Origin: Lentilactobacillus diolivorans DSM 14421
GTDB taxonomy: Bacteria; Bacillota; Bacilli; Lactobacillales; Lactobacillaceae
Assembly (NCBI RefSeq): GCF_001434255.1
Contig: NZ_AZEY01000066.1
Span: 16,579-80,578, forward strand
Reading direction: 5' to 3'
DNA: 64,000 bases
A program made the position numbers and the translations under genes. How positions within the stretch are numbered: the stretch's first letter is position 1; every line of letters begins with the position of its first letter. A model generated the notes under the pieces. That model was given only the letters and a program-made list of their open reading frames with translations, was not told where the DNA came from and did not search any database. Below, piece after piece: positions 9,626-18,678 of this stretch.

Positions 9626-10516
9626 ATGGACTTAGACATATCAGACAAATCAATCCCGGTGTTTGCTGCCCTTGACAGTAAAGTCCGGGTTCATATCATT
9701 CAGTTACTATCGAAGCAAAAAATGAACGTTTCGGAGATTTCCAAAGCAATCGGACTTAGTAGCCCAATCACCATCATGCACCTTAATAAGTTGGCAGACG
9801 CCAATATCATTCGGACTGAGAAAAAAGGAAACCAACGAATTTCAAGTTTACAAGTTGATACGATTGACATCACATTTCCCCAACAACTTTATATTCCATA
9901 TGAAAACTGGAATATTGAACTGCCAATCGGCCAATTTACCAATTTTGATGTTAAGCCGTCTTGTGGCTTAGCCGGTCAGACTGGTTTCATTGGAAAAGTT
10001 GATAATCCCAGCTACTTTATGGATCCCGAACGATATAAGGCGGGAATGATCTGGTTTTCAAAGGGATACGTTGAATACCAGGTCCCCAACTACCTCAAGC
10101 AGGATCAGGAGCTCGAAATGATTGAACTATCAATGGAATTGAGTTCGGAGTTCCCATTTTCAAACAACCGCTGGCCTTCAGATATCACCGTTAGCTTAGA
10201 CGGCAAGGAAATTGGGACGTGGACAAGCCCAGGCGATTTTTCGGATGTTCGAGGTCGTTACACGCCTAAATGGGTTTATAACGACATGAACCAATATGGC
10301 ATGCTTAAATCCTTCCGTTTATCAAAACACGGCTCCTATATTGATGGCCAACACTCAGCTGATACCCTGGTAACAGACATCGATCCAACCAAGAACTCTT
10401 GGACGCTGCGCTTTGAAGTAAAAAGCGATGCGAAAAATGTGGGCGGTTGTACGATCTTTGGCAATAAATTCGGTAACTACGATCAGGGTATTAAGGGCAC
10501 CTTTTATTTTTCTTAG
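9626..10516 (+). CDS. ArsR-type winged-helix regulator with a large C-terminal domain
   Basis: 296 aa. Residues about 5-70 form an ArsR/HTH_20 winged helix (IPVFAALDSKVRVHIIQLLS, then MNVSEISKAIGLSSPITIMH). The remaining ~220 residues are beta-rich and full of aromatics (YENWNIELPIGQF, FSNNRWPSDITVSLDG, TYxF end), much longer than classical ArsR metal sensors, and no metal-binding cysteine pair is seen. Such a C-terminus could bind a sugar or be a jelly-roll type sensor, which is inference. It is divergent from the GH51 operon with operator-like boxes between them, so it likely controls arabinan use. Start ATG follows AGAGGCGA. It is followed by the hairpin at 10521-10556. Confidence 0.8.
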   Translation: MDLDISDKSIPVFAALDSKVRVHIIQLLSKQKMNVSEISKAIGLSSPITIMHLNKLADANIIRTEKKGNQRISSLQVDTIDITFPQQLYIPYENWNIELPIGQFTNFDVKPSCGLAGQTGFIGKVDNPSYFMDPERYKAGMIWFSKGYVEYQVPNYLKQDQELEMIELSMELSSEFPFSNNRWPSDITVSLDGKEIGTWTSPGDFSDVRGRYTPKWVYNDMNQYGMLKSFRLSKHGSYIDGQHSADTLVTDIDPTKNSWTLRFEVKSDAKNVGGCTIFGNKFGNYDQGIKGTFYFS

Positions 10517-10520
10517 AAAT

Positions 10521-10556
10521 TGGTCAAAAAGGCTGGGACAATAGTCTTTTTGACCA
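10521..10556 (+). terminator. Terminator of the ArsR-type regulator
   Basis: TGGTCAAAAAG and CTTTTTGACCA form an 11-bp perfect stem around GCTGGGACAATAGT. The sequence is also the first part of dispersed repeat copy 2. Confidence 0.75.
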
Positions 10557-10800
10557 GTTCCTGTTAGTGTAAACACGATTGTTACCAAGCGAAACGTGGG
10601 ACAAAAGGCAACTCCGACCGTGTAACTGAATTATCCAACTATTCAGAATCAGGATATCTAGCTGAACTTTTTATTTAGTTGAAATGTGGACCAGCAAGCA
10701 GACCCCGGCTATATAAGCCCCCTAACTTAATATTCCAAAATCAGGAATATCAAGTTAGGGGGCTTATATTCTGGAGTCTAACCGCTTGCTGGTCCACTCT
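10557..10800. repeat. Dispersed intergenic hairpin repeat, copy 2
   Basis: Contains the shared core (ATTGTTACCAAGCGAAACGT, then GGGACAAAAGGCAACT at about 10580-10612). It is followed by a long compound hairpin: outer arms GTGGACCAGCAAGC at 10686-10699 and GCTTGCTGGTCCAC at 10784-10797; inner arms about 10712-10736 and 10744-10768 around AAGCCCCCTAACTT. Related copies occur near 2.25, 16.7, 37.0, 40.3, 43.65 and 61.4 kb. Confidence 0.75.
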
Positions 10801-11464
10801 GTTTATAATTATCAACGAATTTTTGATATTTTTAATAAAAAGTAGCTCATAACCGCAAAACTATCCCTTACTTACTGAGAGTACTAGAAAACGACCGTTC
10901 ATACGCAATAAAATGATTAGTGTCAACGTTTTCATAGGCGTTTTCACTTGCATTCGTAATTTTTATGCTTATCATAGAAATCGAATTTGATGATTATTAA
11001 TCTCAATTGTAATGACTGCTTTTTCGTGATTTCATTCAATTATAATCTCAATTAACCATTTTTATTATTAATTGATAATTCGTTTCTTTCAAAAGAATAG
11101 CGTTCCAGCAGTCATTATCCTCGTAATTTTGTTTTTAAACTGGTTGATTAACCAAACAACACGTTTACCGATCATCAGAAATGGTTAGACCAAACAATTG
11201 TTAAAACTGACATATCAGGATGTTTTAGGAGGCTTTATCCTCTTCTTGATTAAGGGAACGATTTCATATTATTTATTCGAATAAATCCTGTAATATAACG
11301 TTTTCATAGCTAATTTTCACTTGTATTATTTTTAAAAGTGTTTAGAATGTAATTTGTAGTTAAGAGAAGCAAATCAGATACTGATATATCAGAATTTATC
11401 TTGCAACCTTTATGACAATTAGCATTCACATAAGTATGAATTTTAATCAAGGGAGATTTTTATA
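10801..11464. other. Long AT-rich upstream region of small-protein paralogue 2
   Basis: No gene seen. Two copies of a spaced motif, AACGTTTTCATAG plus TTTTCACTTG, lie at 10925-10950 and 11297-11323, about 370 bases apart and both pointing toward the gene at 11465. These may be regulator sites or promoter elements. The rest is low-complexity AT-rich sequence. Confidence 0.4.
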
Positions 11465-11815
11465 ATGGTAGAAACAAATTGGAAAGATGCACTCAAGTCT
11501 GAACAAACATTTAATGATTTTATTACCGGATACTTTAAAGATCACAAAGAATTAACCGGCGATTATGAAACATCTTCGTATTATGAATATTACACTGTCC
11601 GCCTTGACAGCAAAGACGGATTAATCATCACTCTGACAACTGGTGTTAGCCCAGCCGTCAACGCTGGAGCTGCCACGATTCCTTTCAAAGATGTCGAAAA
11701 ACTTTCGGTTGAACAATTCCGTCAATTAATTTTGAACAAGAAATTCGCTGACATGCACACATCTTTGGCAGATGTCTTTAAGACAGTTGCTGGTGTCCCA
11801 GGCGTTACAGAATAA
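11465..11815 (+). CDS. Conserved small protein of unknown family, paralogue 2 of 3
   Basis: 116-aa soluble protein, same family as 6205-6558 and 26394-26762 but the most divergent of the three. It shares SYYEYYTVRLDSKDGLIIT, EQFRQLILNKKFADMH and SLADVF, and differs in the middle loop (GVSPAVNAGAATIPFKD). Strong ribosome binding site AAGGGAGA before the ATG. It is a stand-alone gene with a long upstream region and its own strong terminator, so it is expressed independently of the sugar genes. Function unknown; no catalytic motif seen. Confidence 0.85.
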   Translation: MVETNWKDALKSEQTFNDFITGYFKDHKELTGDYETSSYYEYYTVRLDSKDGLIITLTTGVSPAVNAGAATIPFKDVEKLSVEQFRQLILNKKFADMHTSLADVFKTVAGVPGVTE

Positions 11816-11830
11816 TTAATAACTATCGTA

Positions 11831-11876
11831 AAGCCCAAGTGATTTAAACTTACTCAAATCACTTGGGCTTTTTGTT
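11831..11876 (+). terminator. Intrinsic terminator of small-protein paralogue 2
   Basis: AAGCCCAAGTGATTT and AAATCACTTGGGCTT form a 15-bp perfect stem followed by TTTTGTTT. Confidence 0.9.
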
Positions 11877-11933
11877 TATTTGCTTCCATTGACACGTTTT
11901 AAAATAACCTGTTATTTATCAATATTAAGCATC

Positions 11934-11989
11934 CTAAAAGGGATCCGGTTGGAAACTGAGTTATCAGTTTCCAACCGGATCCCTTTTAG
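11934..11989. terminator. Very long perfect hairpin downstream of the GH42/MFS operon
   Basis: About 26-bp perfect arms (CTAAAAGGGATCCGGTTGGA at the left outer part, mirrored on the right) around a 4-base loop. It lies downstream of the minus-strand MFS gene and is flanked by AAAATAAC / TTATTTT, so it can terminate that transcript. The arm length exceeds an ordinary terminator. Confidence 0.75.
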
Positions 11990-12061
11990 TTATTTTACAG
12001 GTGTATTACCTAAACGCGGGGTGCGTCATAAAGGAAATCCACAAGGTTGAACACAACTTTA

Positions 12062-13384
12062 TTAGGCTTTCTTGGTTTCCTTGATCATCAGTACCAACAC
12101 AGCACCAACCAGCGCAATAATTGATAAGACTGGTAAGATTGGTAAGTATTGATGGCCAACCATGTCAAAGATGATGGCTCCCAGCACTGGGGCTAAAATT
12201 TGAGCACCAGTATTGGCAAAGTTCAAAATACCAAGGTCTTTAGCAGCAGTTTCTGGATCCGGCAAAACTTCCAAGTTCAAAGCTTGGTCAACGGAGAAGA
12301 AGATTCCTGAACCGGTTCCGGCAATAATTCCGTACCAGATCATTGATGAAGGATCCCGGAAGATGAATGGCAAAATAGTTCCAATAGCTGTTAACAAAGC
12401 CGCAAAAGCAACCGGCCATTTTCGAGTTCCCATTTTATCCGAAACAGCACCAGAAGTTGATGAGAAGATAATCGCAGTGACCATTGTCGCAGTTCCCATC
12501 CAAGAAACATATTTTCCGGCAGGTGTACTCCCTAAGCCCATTCCACTTGTCAGGATAAAGACTTGGTAAACACCAAAGGCGGTAACGGCAATGTTGATCA
12601 TCATCTTACCGAATAAAGCAAGATAGAAGTTCCGAACATGGTGCAAGGGAAAGATAAAGGCTTGAACGAAGCCACTTAAATCCAATTTTTCCTTTTCCAT
12701 TCCCAAACTTGATTTTTCATGCATGATAATGGCAGCAATTGGGCCTGAAACAAGCATTAAGATAGCTAGAACGTAATAACCGGTGTTAACAAGACCAGGA
12801 TTGGCACTACTTAGAAAACGGCCACCAATAACCGGACCACCATATTGGCCAATCACATAGCCAATCGCGTAAATGGATGAAATTGTGCCTCGGTGTTGTG
12901 GGGCAACCCGATCAGCCATAACAGCAATTAACGGTGCCACAATCATGTTAATGAATGTTTGAATCAAGCACCACAAAACGATAAAAATTGGTAATTGTGA
13001 TTTATCATTAATCATTCCTAAGCCAACCATTACGGCAGCCGTTAGAACAGATCCACAGACAATCCAAGGTGTCCGACGACCCCAACGTGATCGGGTTCGG
13101 TCTGACAAAGCCCCAATGATAATCGTCGTAATAGTTGATGTCACGGCACCTAAAGTTCCTAATAACGCCAAGAAATTATTAACTTGGCTACCTGGGCCAC
13201 CAAAAATGTTGGCTAATTTAGCCGGGTTTAAAACTGAGTTCAAACCCATGAATGGTGCAAGCCACAACAGGGCACCCAGCCCTGTCGCAATTCCAATAAA
13301 TATTGGCACTTTTGGTTGTTGCGCGTCACTGACACTGGCAGACCAAGTACCATCAGCGTTCACATTTTCATTCTTCTTAGACAA
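12062..13384 (-). CDS. MFS sugar transporter next to GH42
   Basis: 440-aa membrane protein with about 12 hydrophobic segments. It has the MFS loop 2-3 motif GALSDRTRSRWGRRTPWIV, the form seen in sucrose/glycoside:cation symporters and related sugar MFS carriers. The N-terminal ~30 residues are polar and cytosolic. The start is a TTG at 13384 with AAAGGGG 8 bases upstream; no better start is seen. It is 17 bases after the GH42 gene and clearly in its operon, so a galactoside or galacto-oligosaccharide is the likely substrate (inference). A long hairpin follows at 11934-11989. Confidence 0.85.
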   Translation of the reverse strand: MSKKNENVNADGTWSASVSDAQQPKVPIFIGIATGLGALLWLAPFMGLNSVLNPAKLANIFGGPGSQVNNFLALLGTLGAVTSTITTIIIGALSDRTRSRWGRRTPWIVCGSVLTAAVMVGLGMINDKSQLPIFIVLWCLIQTFINMIVAPLIAVMADRVAPQHRGTISSIYAIGYVIGQYGGPVIGGRFLSSANPGLVNTGYYVLAILMLVSGPIAAIIMHEKSSLGMEKEKLDLSGFVQAFIFPLHHVRNFYLALFGKMMINIAVTAFGVYQVFILTSGMGLGSTPAGKYVSWMGTATMVTAIIFSSTSGAVSDKMGTRKWPVAFAALLTAIGTILPFIFRDPSSMIWYGIIAGTGSGIFFSVDQALNLEVLPDPETAAKDLGILNFANTGAQILAPVLGAIIFDMVGHQYLPILPVLSIIALVGAVLVLMIKETKKA

Positions 13385-13401
13385 TGTTAATACCCCTTTT
13401 C

Positions 13402-15471
13402 TTAATTCTCAGCTCTAAAGACTTGAAGGCCCCATGGTTTCAATGTGAAGGAATCTCCCTCTTTTTCACTAAGATCGTTCAAAATTGATTGACCAGTTTT
13501 TGAGCAATACTTAACAGTTTGTTCCTGATTTGAATAATTAAAGTAGAAATCAAGGACACTGTTATCGCTGGTAACCAATTGTTTATTGATAATTGGAAAT
13601 TCCTGCTCTTGACGAGTTGTCCATAACCCAATTTTCTTTAAAATATATTGATATAATTCTGTTATTGATTGCTGATTCAAGTACGAGCCGGCATAGAAAG
13701 CATTTCCGTTACCGTATTGATTCTCGGTAATGGCAGCGTATTTACCCCAATATGGGTGATCATACGTCGCAAGTGCCTTGCCGGTCGTCGGTGTTAATAA
13801 TTCCATCCAATACTTAACTGGTTGCTGGTCAATGCCGCTTAGTTCTTTAGAACCACTGATCGTGACATCCTTTTCGGGTTGGTCAGTGCCGTAATTGCGA
13901 TTGGGTTCGACAAATAATTCGTATTCAGCGCCGACCGATTTAGAGATCAAGGCTGGTTGCACATCTGTCCGTGCTTTGACGTCTTGATTTGTGTACCCGG
14001 AACGGAATGAATAAAGAACATTTCCACCATTCTTAATAAATTGGTTTAATTGCTCAAGTTGCTCATCAGTTGCTGAATAGAGCATTGGGACGATTAGAAA
14101 ATCGTAATTTTTATTCGTAATTCGAGGATCGCCAATTTGTAAAATATCTGCTTCAACGTTTAATCGATACAATGGATCATAGTATGATCGAAGGACATCG
14201 TTATACTGATGTTCCCCAGTCTTATCGAAAATGGTGTTTTTATAAGGGAACCAGTCAACCGCGCTGAGAGCTTGGTTACTAACGACGAATGCAACTCGAT
14301 TCTTCTTTTTAGTATTCAAGAAATTCGAACCGATTTCGTTAAGCTTTTTTCCAATTGTTTTAGCTTCGTTGTACACAGGATTGGGCCGGAAATCATGTCC
14401 CAGTAATCCCTTCCAATATGTTTCATAACTGTTGTGAACTGAATGCCAATGCCAGTAACTAATCATGTTGGCGCCGGACGCGATATGTGAAAATGCTTGA
14501 AGCGTTAATTGACCAGGATATGGTACCCAGTGACGAAAGGCTTGAGCTTCAGTTTCCATGACAATGTAATTCTTGTCCTTGGTCGAACGCGCAACGTCTC
14601 CACAAAAGGCAATCTCAGTTCCAGTCAGATGATCTTGGGTGGGATGATAGACATCGACTGCTGTAACATCAAATGGCTTGGAAACTTCAAAGTGATTTGA
14701 ATCAGCATTTAACCCAAACGATTGTTTCCGCCATTCAAAGTCAAAATTATTCGTAACGAACTGGTCACTGCGTTTGTACTCATTGACAATGTTGACCTGC
14801 CAAGTCAGAAAATCAGTTACAAGCGTCCGTTTAAAAGCCTCGAAAGCAGTTCCGAGACTCCCGTTGATCGTTGAATTGATGGGTGGAAAATCCTCCCACG
14901 CATTAATCCGGTTACTCCAATAATCCAAACCATAGGCATGATTTAATTTATCAAGATCACCATTAAACTTTTTCTTAAGCCATTTTTCGAATGCCAGGTA
15001 AACATTTTCACTACTAGTGTCAAAATGTTTCGTTTCATTATCAACTTGAAATCCAATGACTGCTGGATTATGAACCGTCCGTTCGATCATCTTACGGATA
15101 ATCCGCTCAGAGAAGCTCCTAAAGGTCGGATTGGTGATATCAATAATTTGGCGAGAACCATATTGATGCTTGCCAGTTTTATCAGTCAACAGGACTTCCG
15201 GATAAGCTTTAGCCATCCATGTCGGAATTGCATACGTTGGGGTGCCGATAATCACGTTAATGCCAGCTTTTTGCATGGCGTTAACAACCTTATCCAGTTT
15301 GGAGAAGTCAAAGACTCCTTCTTGTGGTTCGTACGTACTCCAAGTACTTTCACCAATTCGAACGACATTGATATTAGCATCTTTCATCATCTTGATATCT
15401 TCATCAAGTCGGTCATACGGCAGGTACTCGTAGTAATAGGCAGCACCATACAAAAAGTTTTTGAAATCCAT
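13402..15471 (-). CDS. GH42 beta-galactosidase
   Basis: 689-aa cytosolic retaining beta-galactosidase, of normal length for GH42. The TIM-barrel N-terminus begins FLYGAAYYYEYLPYDRLDED. The acid/base is E146 in GFQVDNETKHF and the nucleophile E306 in YIVMETEAQ. The middle trimerisation domain contains YDFLIVPMLYSATDEQLEQL, followed by a small beta C-terminus ending PWGLQVFRAEN. GH42 enzymes usually act on plant galactan or galacto-oligosaccharides rather than lactose, which fits the neighbouring arabinan genes. The ATG follows AGGAGG. First gene of a two-gene operon with an MFS transporter, divergent from an AraC regulator; a cre box sits 41 bases upstream. Confidence 0.94.
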   Translation of the reverse strand: MDFKNFLYGAAYYYEYLPYDRLDEDIKMMKDANINVVRIGESTWSTYEPQEGVFDFSKLDKVVNAMQKAGINVIIGTPTYAIPTWMAKAYPEVLLTDKTGKHQYGSRQIIDITNPTFRSFSERIIRKMIERTVHNPAVIGFQVDNETKHFDTSSENVYLAFEKWLKKKFNGDLDKLNHAYGLDYWSNRINAWEDFPPINSTINGSLGTAFEAFKRTLVTDFLTWQVNIVNEYKRSDQFVTNNFDFEWRKQSFGLNADSNHFEVSKPFDVTAVDVYHPTQDHLTGTEIAFCGDVARSTKDKNYIVMETEAQAFRHWVPYPGQLTLQAFSHIASGANMISYWHWHSVHNSYETYWKGLLGHDFRPNPVYNEAKTIGKKLNEIGSNFLNTKKKNRVAFVVSNQALSAVDWFPYKNTIFDKTGEHQYNDVLRSYYDPLYRLNVEADILQIGDPRITNKNYDFLIVPMLYSATDEQLEQLNQFIKNGGNVLYSFRSGYTNQDVKARTDVQPALISKSVGAEYELFVEPNRNYGTDQPEKDVTISGSKELSGIDQQPVKYWMELLTPTTGKALATYDHPYWGKYAAITENQYGNGNAFYAGSYLNQQSITELYQYILKKIGLWTTRQEQEFPIINKQLVTSDNSVLDFYFNYSNQEQTVKYCSKTGQSILNDLSEKEGDSFTLKPWGLQVFRAEN

Positions 15472-15511
15472 TGAAAAATCCTCCTAACAATTAAGTAAAC
15501 TGCATCGATTC

Positions 15512-15525
15512 GGAAAGCGCTTTCT
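15512..15525 (-). promoter_or_regulatory. cre box upstream of GH42
   Basis: GGAAAGCGCTTTCT is a near-perfect palindromic catabolite-responsive element, 41 bases before the GH42 start. It predicts CcpA repression of the GH42/MFS operon. Confidence 0.75.
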
Positions 15526-15584
15526 TTATCATAAATAATTATGCCCCATTCCTGGATCGATGACTATTGACCAATCAACTTTAT

Positions 15585-15604
15585 ATTTATCCAAATATGA
15601 CATA
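15585..15604 (+). promoter_or_regulatory. Candidate AraC operator, left copy of a 20-bp inverted repeat
   Basis: ATTTATCCAAATATGACATA in the GH42/AraC divergent region. An exact reverse complement lies at 16557-16576, just after the AraC gene. Repeats of 17-20 bases next to AraC regulators are usually their binding half-sites. Confidence 0.6.
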
Positions 15605-15658
15605 TAATGAAATTAATCACAATGAGCAGGTATTTTACATTCACTTTAGGAGGAGCAT

Positions 15659-16537
15659 ATGAACTTCTTAAAAAACGCCAAACGATTGCCCGTACTTGAT
15701 TGGAACTTAACTTTTTTTGGCGCCCACGAACAAAAGGTAGGGGCTGATTGGGTCGTCCCCGTAGAAAAACATTATGCTTTTGAATGTATCTTTGTCCTTA
15801 ATGGCCATGAGTACGTCAAAATCCAAGGAAAAACATATACACTTTCAAGCGGTGACTTCTTTTTAATTCCCCCTGAGTTCCCCCATCAAGTGTGGGCCGG
15901 GAAAACATTAAGGTACTTCTGTTTCCACTTCGATCTGGACGATCCAAAATTAAAGGTTCAATTAATTCAAGGGATTAACTATTACCATCCCTATAATTCC
16001 AGACTATGTAAGCAAATTACTCCCCCATTAAAAAAGCTTGATTCATTAATTAACAATGGGGCATTCGACTTCAATACCAAAATGATTATCCAAATTGAAC
16101 TATCAAAAATGCTGCAGGCCTTTTATCAATCAGCTGTCAGCCACAGCTCCAATGCGTCATCTACCAGTGTTGAATATTCCAGAATTATGGCTGACTATAT
16201 GAAAAGTCAACTCACTAACCAAGTGCTTGGTTATGTTAAAAATGGTTATGCCCCTGACGAAAAATCACTTGTCGTAGAAGATGCGATTAAAAAAGTGGGG
16301 CTCAGCAGCGGGTACGGCTTTAGAGTCTTCAAGCAGACTTATGGTATTTCTCCGAGAGAATATCTCTCCAAACTCAAAGTAAACGAAGCCAAAAAATTAT
16401 TAATGAAACCCAATTACTCGGTCGCTGATATTGGATTAGCACTTGGATACAGTGGCTTACCAAATTTTAGTCGCCAATTTAAAAGATGGACAACAATGTC
16501 TCCAAACGAATTTCGAGCTAATGTCTCCGAAAAATAA
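15659..16537 (+). CDS. AraC family regulator of the GH42 operon
   Basis: 292 aa. N-terminal cupin-type sensor (about residues 25-110; YAFECIFVLNGHEYVKIQGK, then LIPPEFPHQVW with the usual His/Pro pattern) and a C-terminal double HTH (about 190-290; VEDAIKKVGLSSGYGFRVFK, then SVADIGLALGYSGLPNFSRQ, FKRWTTMSPNEFR). It is typical of ligand-responsive activators of sugar genes. It follows AGGAGG and is divergent from GH42, which it probably activates with a galactoside or its breakdown product as effector (inference). The 20-bp inverted repeat that brackets the gene is the best candidate binding site. Confidence 0.92.
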   Translation: MNFLKNAKRLPVLDWNLTFFGAHEQKVGADWVVPVEKHYAFECIFVLNGHEYVKIQGKTYTLSSGDFFLIPPEFPHQVWAGKTLRYFCFHFDLDDPKLKVQLIQGINYYHPYNSRLCKQITPPLKKLDSLINNGAFDFNTKMIIQIELSKMLQAFYQSAVSHSSNASSTSVEYSRIMADYMKSQLTNQVLGYVKNGYAPDEKSLVVEDAIKKVGLSSGYGFRVFKQTYGISPREYLSKLKVNEAKKLLMKPNYSVADIGLALGYSGLPNFSRQFKRWTTMSPNEFRANVSEK

Positions 16538-16556
16538 CAAATTGCCAAGCTATCTG

Positions 16557-16576
16557 TATGTCATATTTGGATAAAT
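16557..16576 (-). promoter_or_regulatory. Right copy of the 20-bp inverted repeat
   Basis: TATGTCATATTTGGATAAAT, exact reverse complement of 15585-15604, 20 bases after the AraC stop codon. It may be a second operator allowing looping, or the border of a moved cassette. Confidence 0.55.
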
Positions 16577-16687
16577 TATAGTTCGATTTGGCATTGAGTT
16601 TAGAAACCGCACCACCTTTTTACTACTTTTAGATAGAAAGTAAAAAAACATCTTAAATTTTTATTCTATCACTACCAAGACAACCAA

Positions 16688-16754
16688 AAATGAAGAAGAG
16701 TGGGACGAAAGGCAATCTCCCGTCGCCTTCCATTCCACTCTTCTTCATTTTTTT
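16688..16754. terminator. Bidirectional terminator, short copy of the dispersed repeat (copy 3)
   Basis: AAATGAAGAAGAGTGG and CCACTCTTCTTCATTT form a 16-bp stem followed by TTTTTT. The loop GGACGAAAGGCAATCTCC resembles the GGGACAAAAGGCAACTCC core of the other repeat copies. It separates the AraC gene from the converging ABC operon. Confidence 0.8.
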
Positions 16755-16831
16755 TACAATTTTAAATATGACCAAACGATTCATAAAAGAGATCCTCGTA
16801 TGAAAAACGCTTGTCAACAAACAGCGGCGTT

Positions 16832-17524
16832 TTATTTGTCAACTGGTGCTAAATCCTTCAAATATAATTTGCCGTCCATAATTTCATAAGTCATGTCAGC
16901 AAATTCTGTTAATCTTGCATCGTGGGTCACGACAACCACGGCTTTATTTCTGGTTTTAGCCAGTTCTTTTAACAGTTTTCCAACCACAATTACCCGTGCC
17001 GAATCTAATGCGGCGGTCGGTTCATCGGCCAAAACAATTTCCGGATTGGCATATAATGCTCTGGCAATTGCCACTCGTTGCGTCTGTCCACCAGATAACT
17101 GACTGGGATACTTGTTAACTAAATCATCAATCCCCAACTGATTAAGTAATTCCTTAAGCTCACGATCATCTAGATTGCCCTTGGGCTTCACCTTTGTGAC
17201 TAATTCCAATTGCTCTCTAACCTTCAAATATGGCACCAACGAGTATGCTTGCAGAACAAAGCCGACGTGATTTAATCGTAATTCATCCCGTTGCTTCTTG
17301 CTAAACTGATCCACAGCCTGGTCTTCAATGATGACATTTCCGGATGAAGGCGTCTGCAAACCACCGGCGATTGTTAAAAAAGTACTTTTCCCAGACCCGG
17401 ATGGCCCAACCACTAAAATCAACTGACCTCTTTCCGCGGTAAAGTTAACATCGCTAAGGACATGAACCTTACTAGTACCGGAACCGAAATACTTATTGAT
17501 GTTCTTTAATTCAATTACAGCCAT
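16832..17524 (-). CDS. ABC transporter ATP-binding protein (LolD/MacB type)
   Basis: 230-aa cytosolic ATPase with Walker A GPSGSGKST, Q-loop in VLQAYSLVPYL, signature LSGGQTQRVAIARA, Walker B IVLADEPTAALDS and the H-loop THD. The ATG at 17524 is 4 bases after the permease stop, and the GGAGG site lies inside the permease end, so the two are translationally coupled. It forms a pair with the FtsX-type permease, the arrangement of lipoprotein- or peptide-handling exporters of the MacB/LolCDE superfamily. The substrate cannot be told. Confidence 0.92.
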   Translation of the reverse strand: MAVIELKNINKYFGSGTSKVHVLSDVNFTAERGQLILVVGPSGSGKSTFLTIAGGLQTPSSGNVIIEDQAVDQFSKKQRDELRLNHVGFVLQAYSLVPYLKVREQLELVTKVKPKGNLDDRELKELLNQLGIDDLVNKYPSQLSGGQTQRVAIARALYANPEIVLADEPTAALDSARVIVVGKLLKELAKTRNKAVVVVTHDARLTEFADMTYEIMDGKLYLKDLAPVDK

Positions 17525-17528
17525 CTTT

Positions 17529-18593
17529 CTAACCTCCAATTACCTGAACCGGGTCGACTGTCGCGATTTTTCTCGCGGGAATCGCGGCACCAATAATGCC
17601 CATTAATAATAATCCAACCGCCATCGCTGATAGCATTGGAACATTAAAGAAGATTGGCGCCCCAAATGGAATTAATTTTGCGGTAATCGCCGTTAAAATT
17701 GCACCAATCACTATTCCACACGCCATCAAGATCAATGACTGACTGAGAATCGTTCTAACAAGTCTTGCCGCGGGAATTCCCTGTGCCCGCAGAATAGCGT
17801 ACATTGGTAATGCTTGAATGGTTAAAATATACAAGAAGACTGCGATAATAACGAGTGAGATAACCATCAAAAAGCCGATCATAAACCCAAACGTCGTATT
17901 TTGAGCGGAATAGCCCGGAAGTTTAGAAATAAAGTAGCTGTTCGAATAGGTCTTTAATCCTTTGTCACGGCCACTGAATTTGGCAGTCTTCGAAACAATC
18001 GCACTTCCAGCTAAATTTCCGCTTGGCAGATTTCGCAAAGTTTGCCAAGTTTTTAGAGACCCATAGACAACTGGTGCAACATTTAATTTAGCGTTTTTGG
18101 TAAACCCAACAATGGTATATTGAGTCGATGACGAATTGAATTTTACTTGATTACCCAATCGATACCCATCCATTTTAAATTGTTGATCAGCAACTAATTC
18201 GTGGTTGTTTTGAGCTTTACGGCCACTCGAAATAACCAAATCTTTTGCAATATATTGAGCTCCTTTTAAGCCAACAAATTGGGCGGATTCTTTCTTCCGA
18301 TTGTTTTGTTTAACAACAACCGGCGATTGACCAATTAATGCCTGGCTTTTCGTAAGCTGAGCTCCATTAACCTGTTCATTGGTAATCGTGGACTGTGATA
18401 GATTCACGTTGGCATCACGGTCTAAAACAATACTTTTGGCATGCCAGGAATCAATTGCCTGGGTATTCTCATTCGCTAATCCTGTTGCTAATCCCGATAA
18501 AATAAAAATTAAGTAGGTGATCATGACAATCATTGCGACAATCAAACTGTATCTCAATTTTTCATGACGAATTTCTTTTAATGCTAAATACAT
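17529..18593 (-). CDS. FtsX/MacB-type ABC transporter permease
   Basis: 354-aa membrane protein with the FtsX layout: one N-terminal membrane segment (YSLIVAMIVMITYLIFILSG), a ~200-residue extracellular domain, then three C-terminal segments (FMIGFLMVISLVIIAVFLYI; SLILMACGIVIGAILTAITA; MLSAMAVGLLLMGIIGAAIP) ending PARKIATVDPVQVIGG, a common MacB-like end. The ATG follows AGGAGG. It is the partner of the ATPase at 16832. Such small LolC/DevC-like permeases export or extract hydrophobic molecules; no substrate clue nearby. Confidence 0.9.
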   Translation of the reverse strand: MYLALKEIRHEKLRYSLIVAMIVMITYLIFILSGLATGLANENTQAIDSWHAKSIVLDRDANVNLSQSTITNEQVNGAQLTKSQALIGQSPVVVKQNNRKKESAQFVGLKGAQYIAKDLVISSGRKAQNNHELVADQQFKMDGYRLGNQVKFNSSSTQYTIVGFTKNAKLNVAPVVYGSLKTWQTLRNLPSGNLAGSAIVSKTAKFSGRDKGLKTYSNSYFISKLPGYSAQNTTFGFMIGFLMVISLVIIAVFLYILTIQALPMYAILRAQGIPAARLVRTILSQSLILMACGIVIGAILTAITAKLIPFGAPIFFNVPMLSAMAVGLLLMGIIGAAIPARKIATVDPVQVIGG

Positions 18594-18678
18594 TTGTTTA
18601 CCTCCTGTTCAAGTAAACCGCAAACAACTTGCAACTCGTTAGCCAATCCCATCAAATATTATTGGGTTGTTTAGCCGA

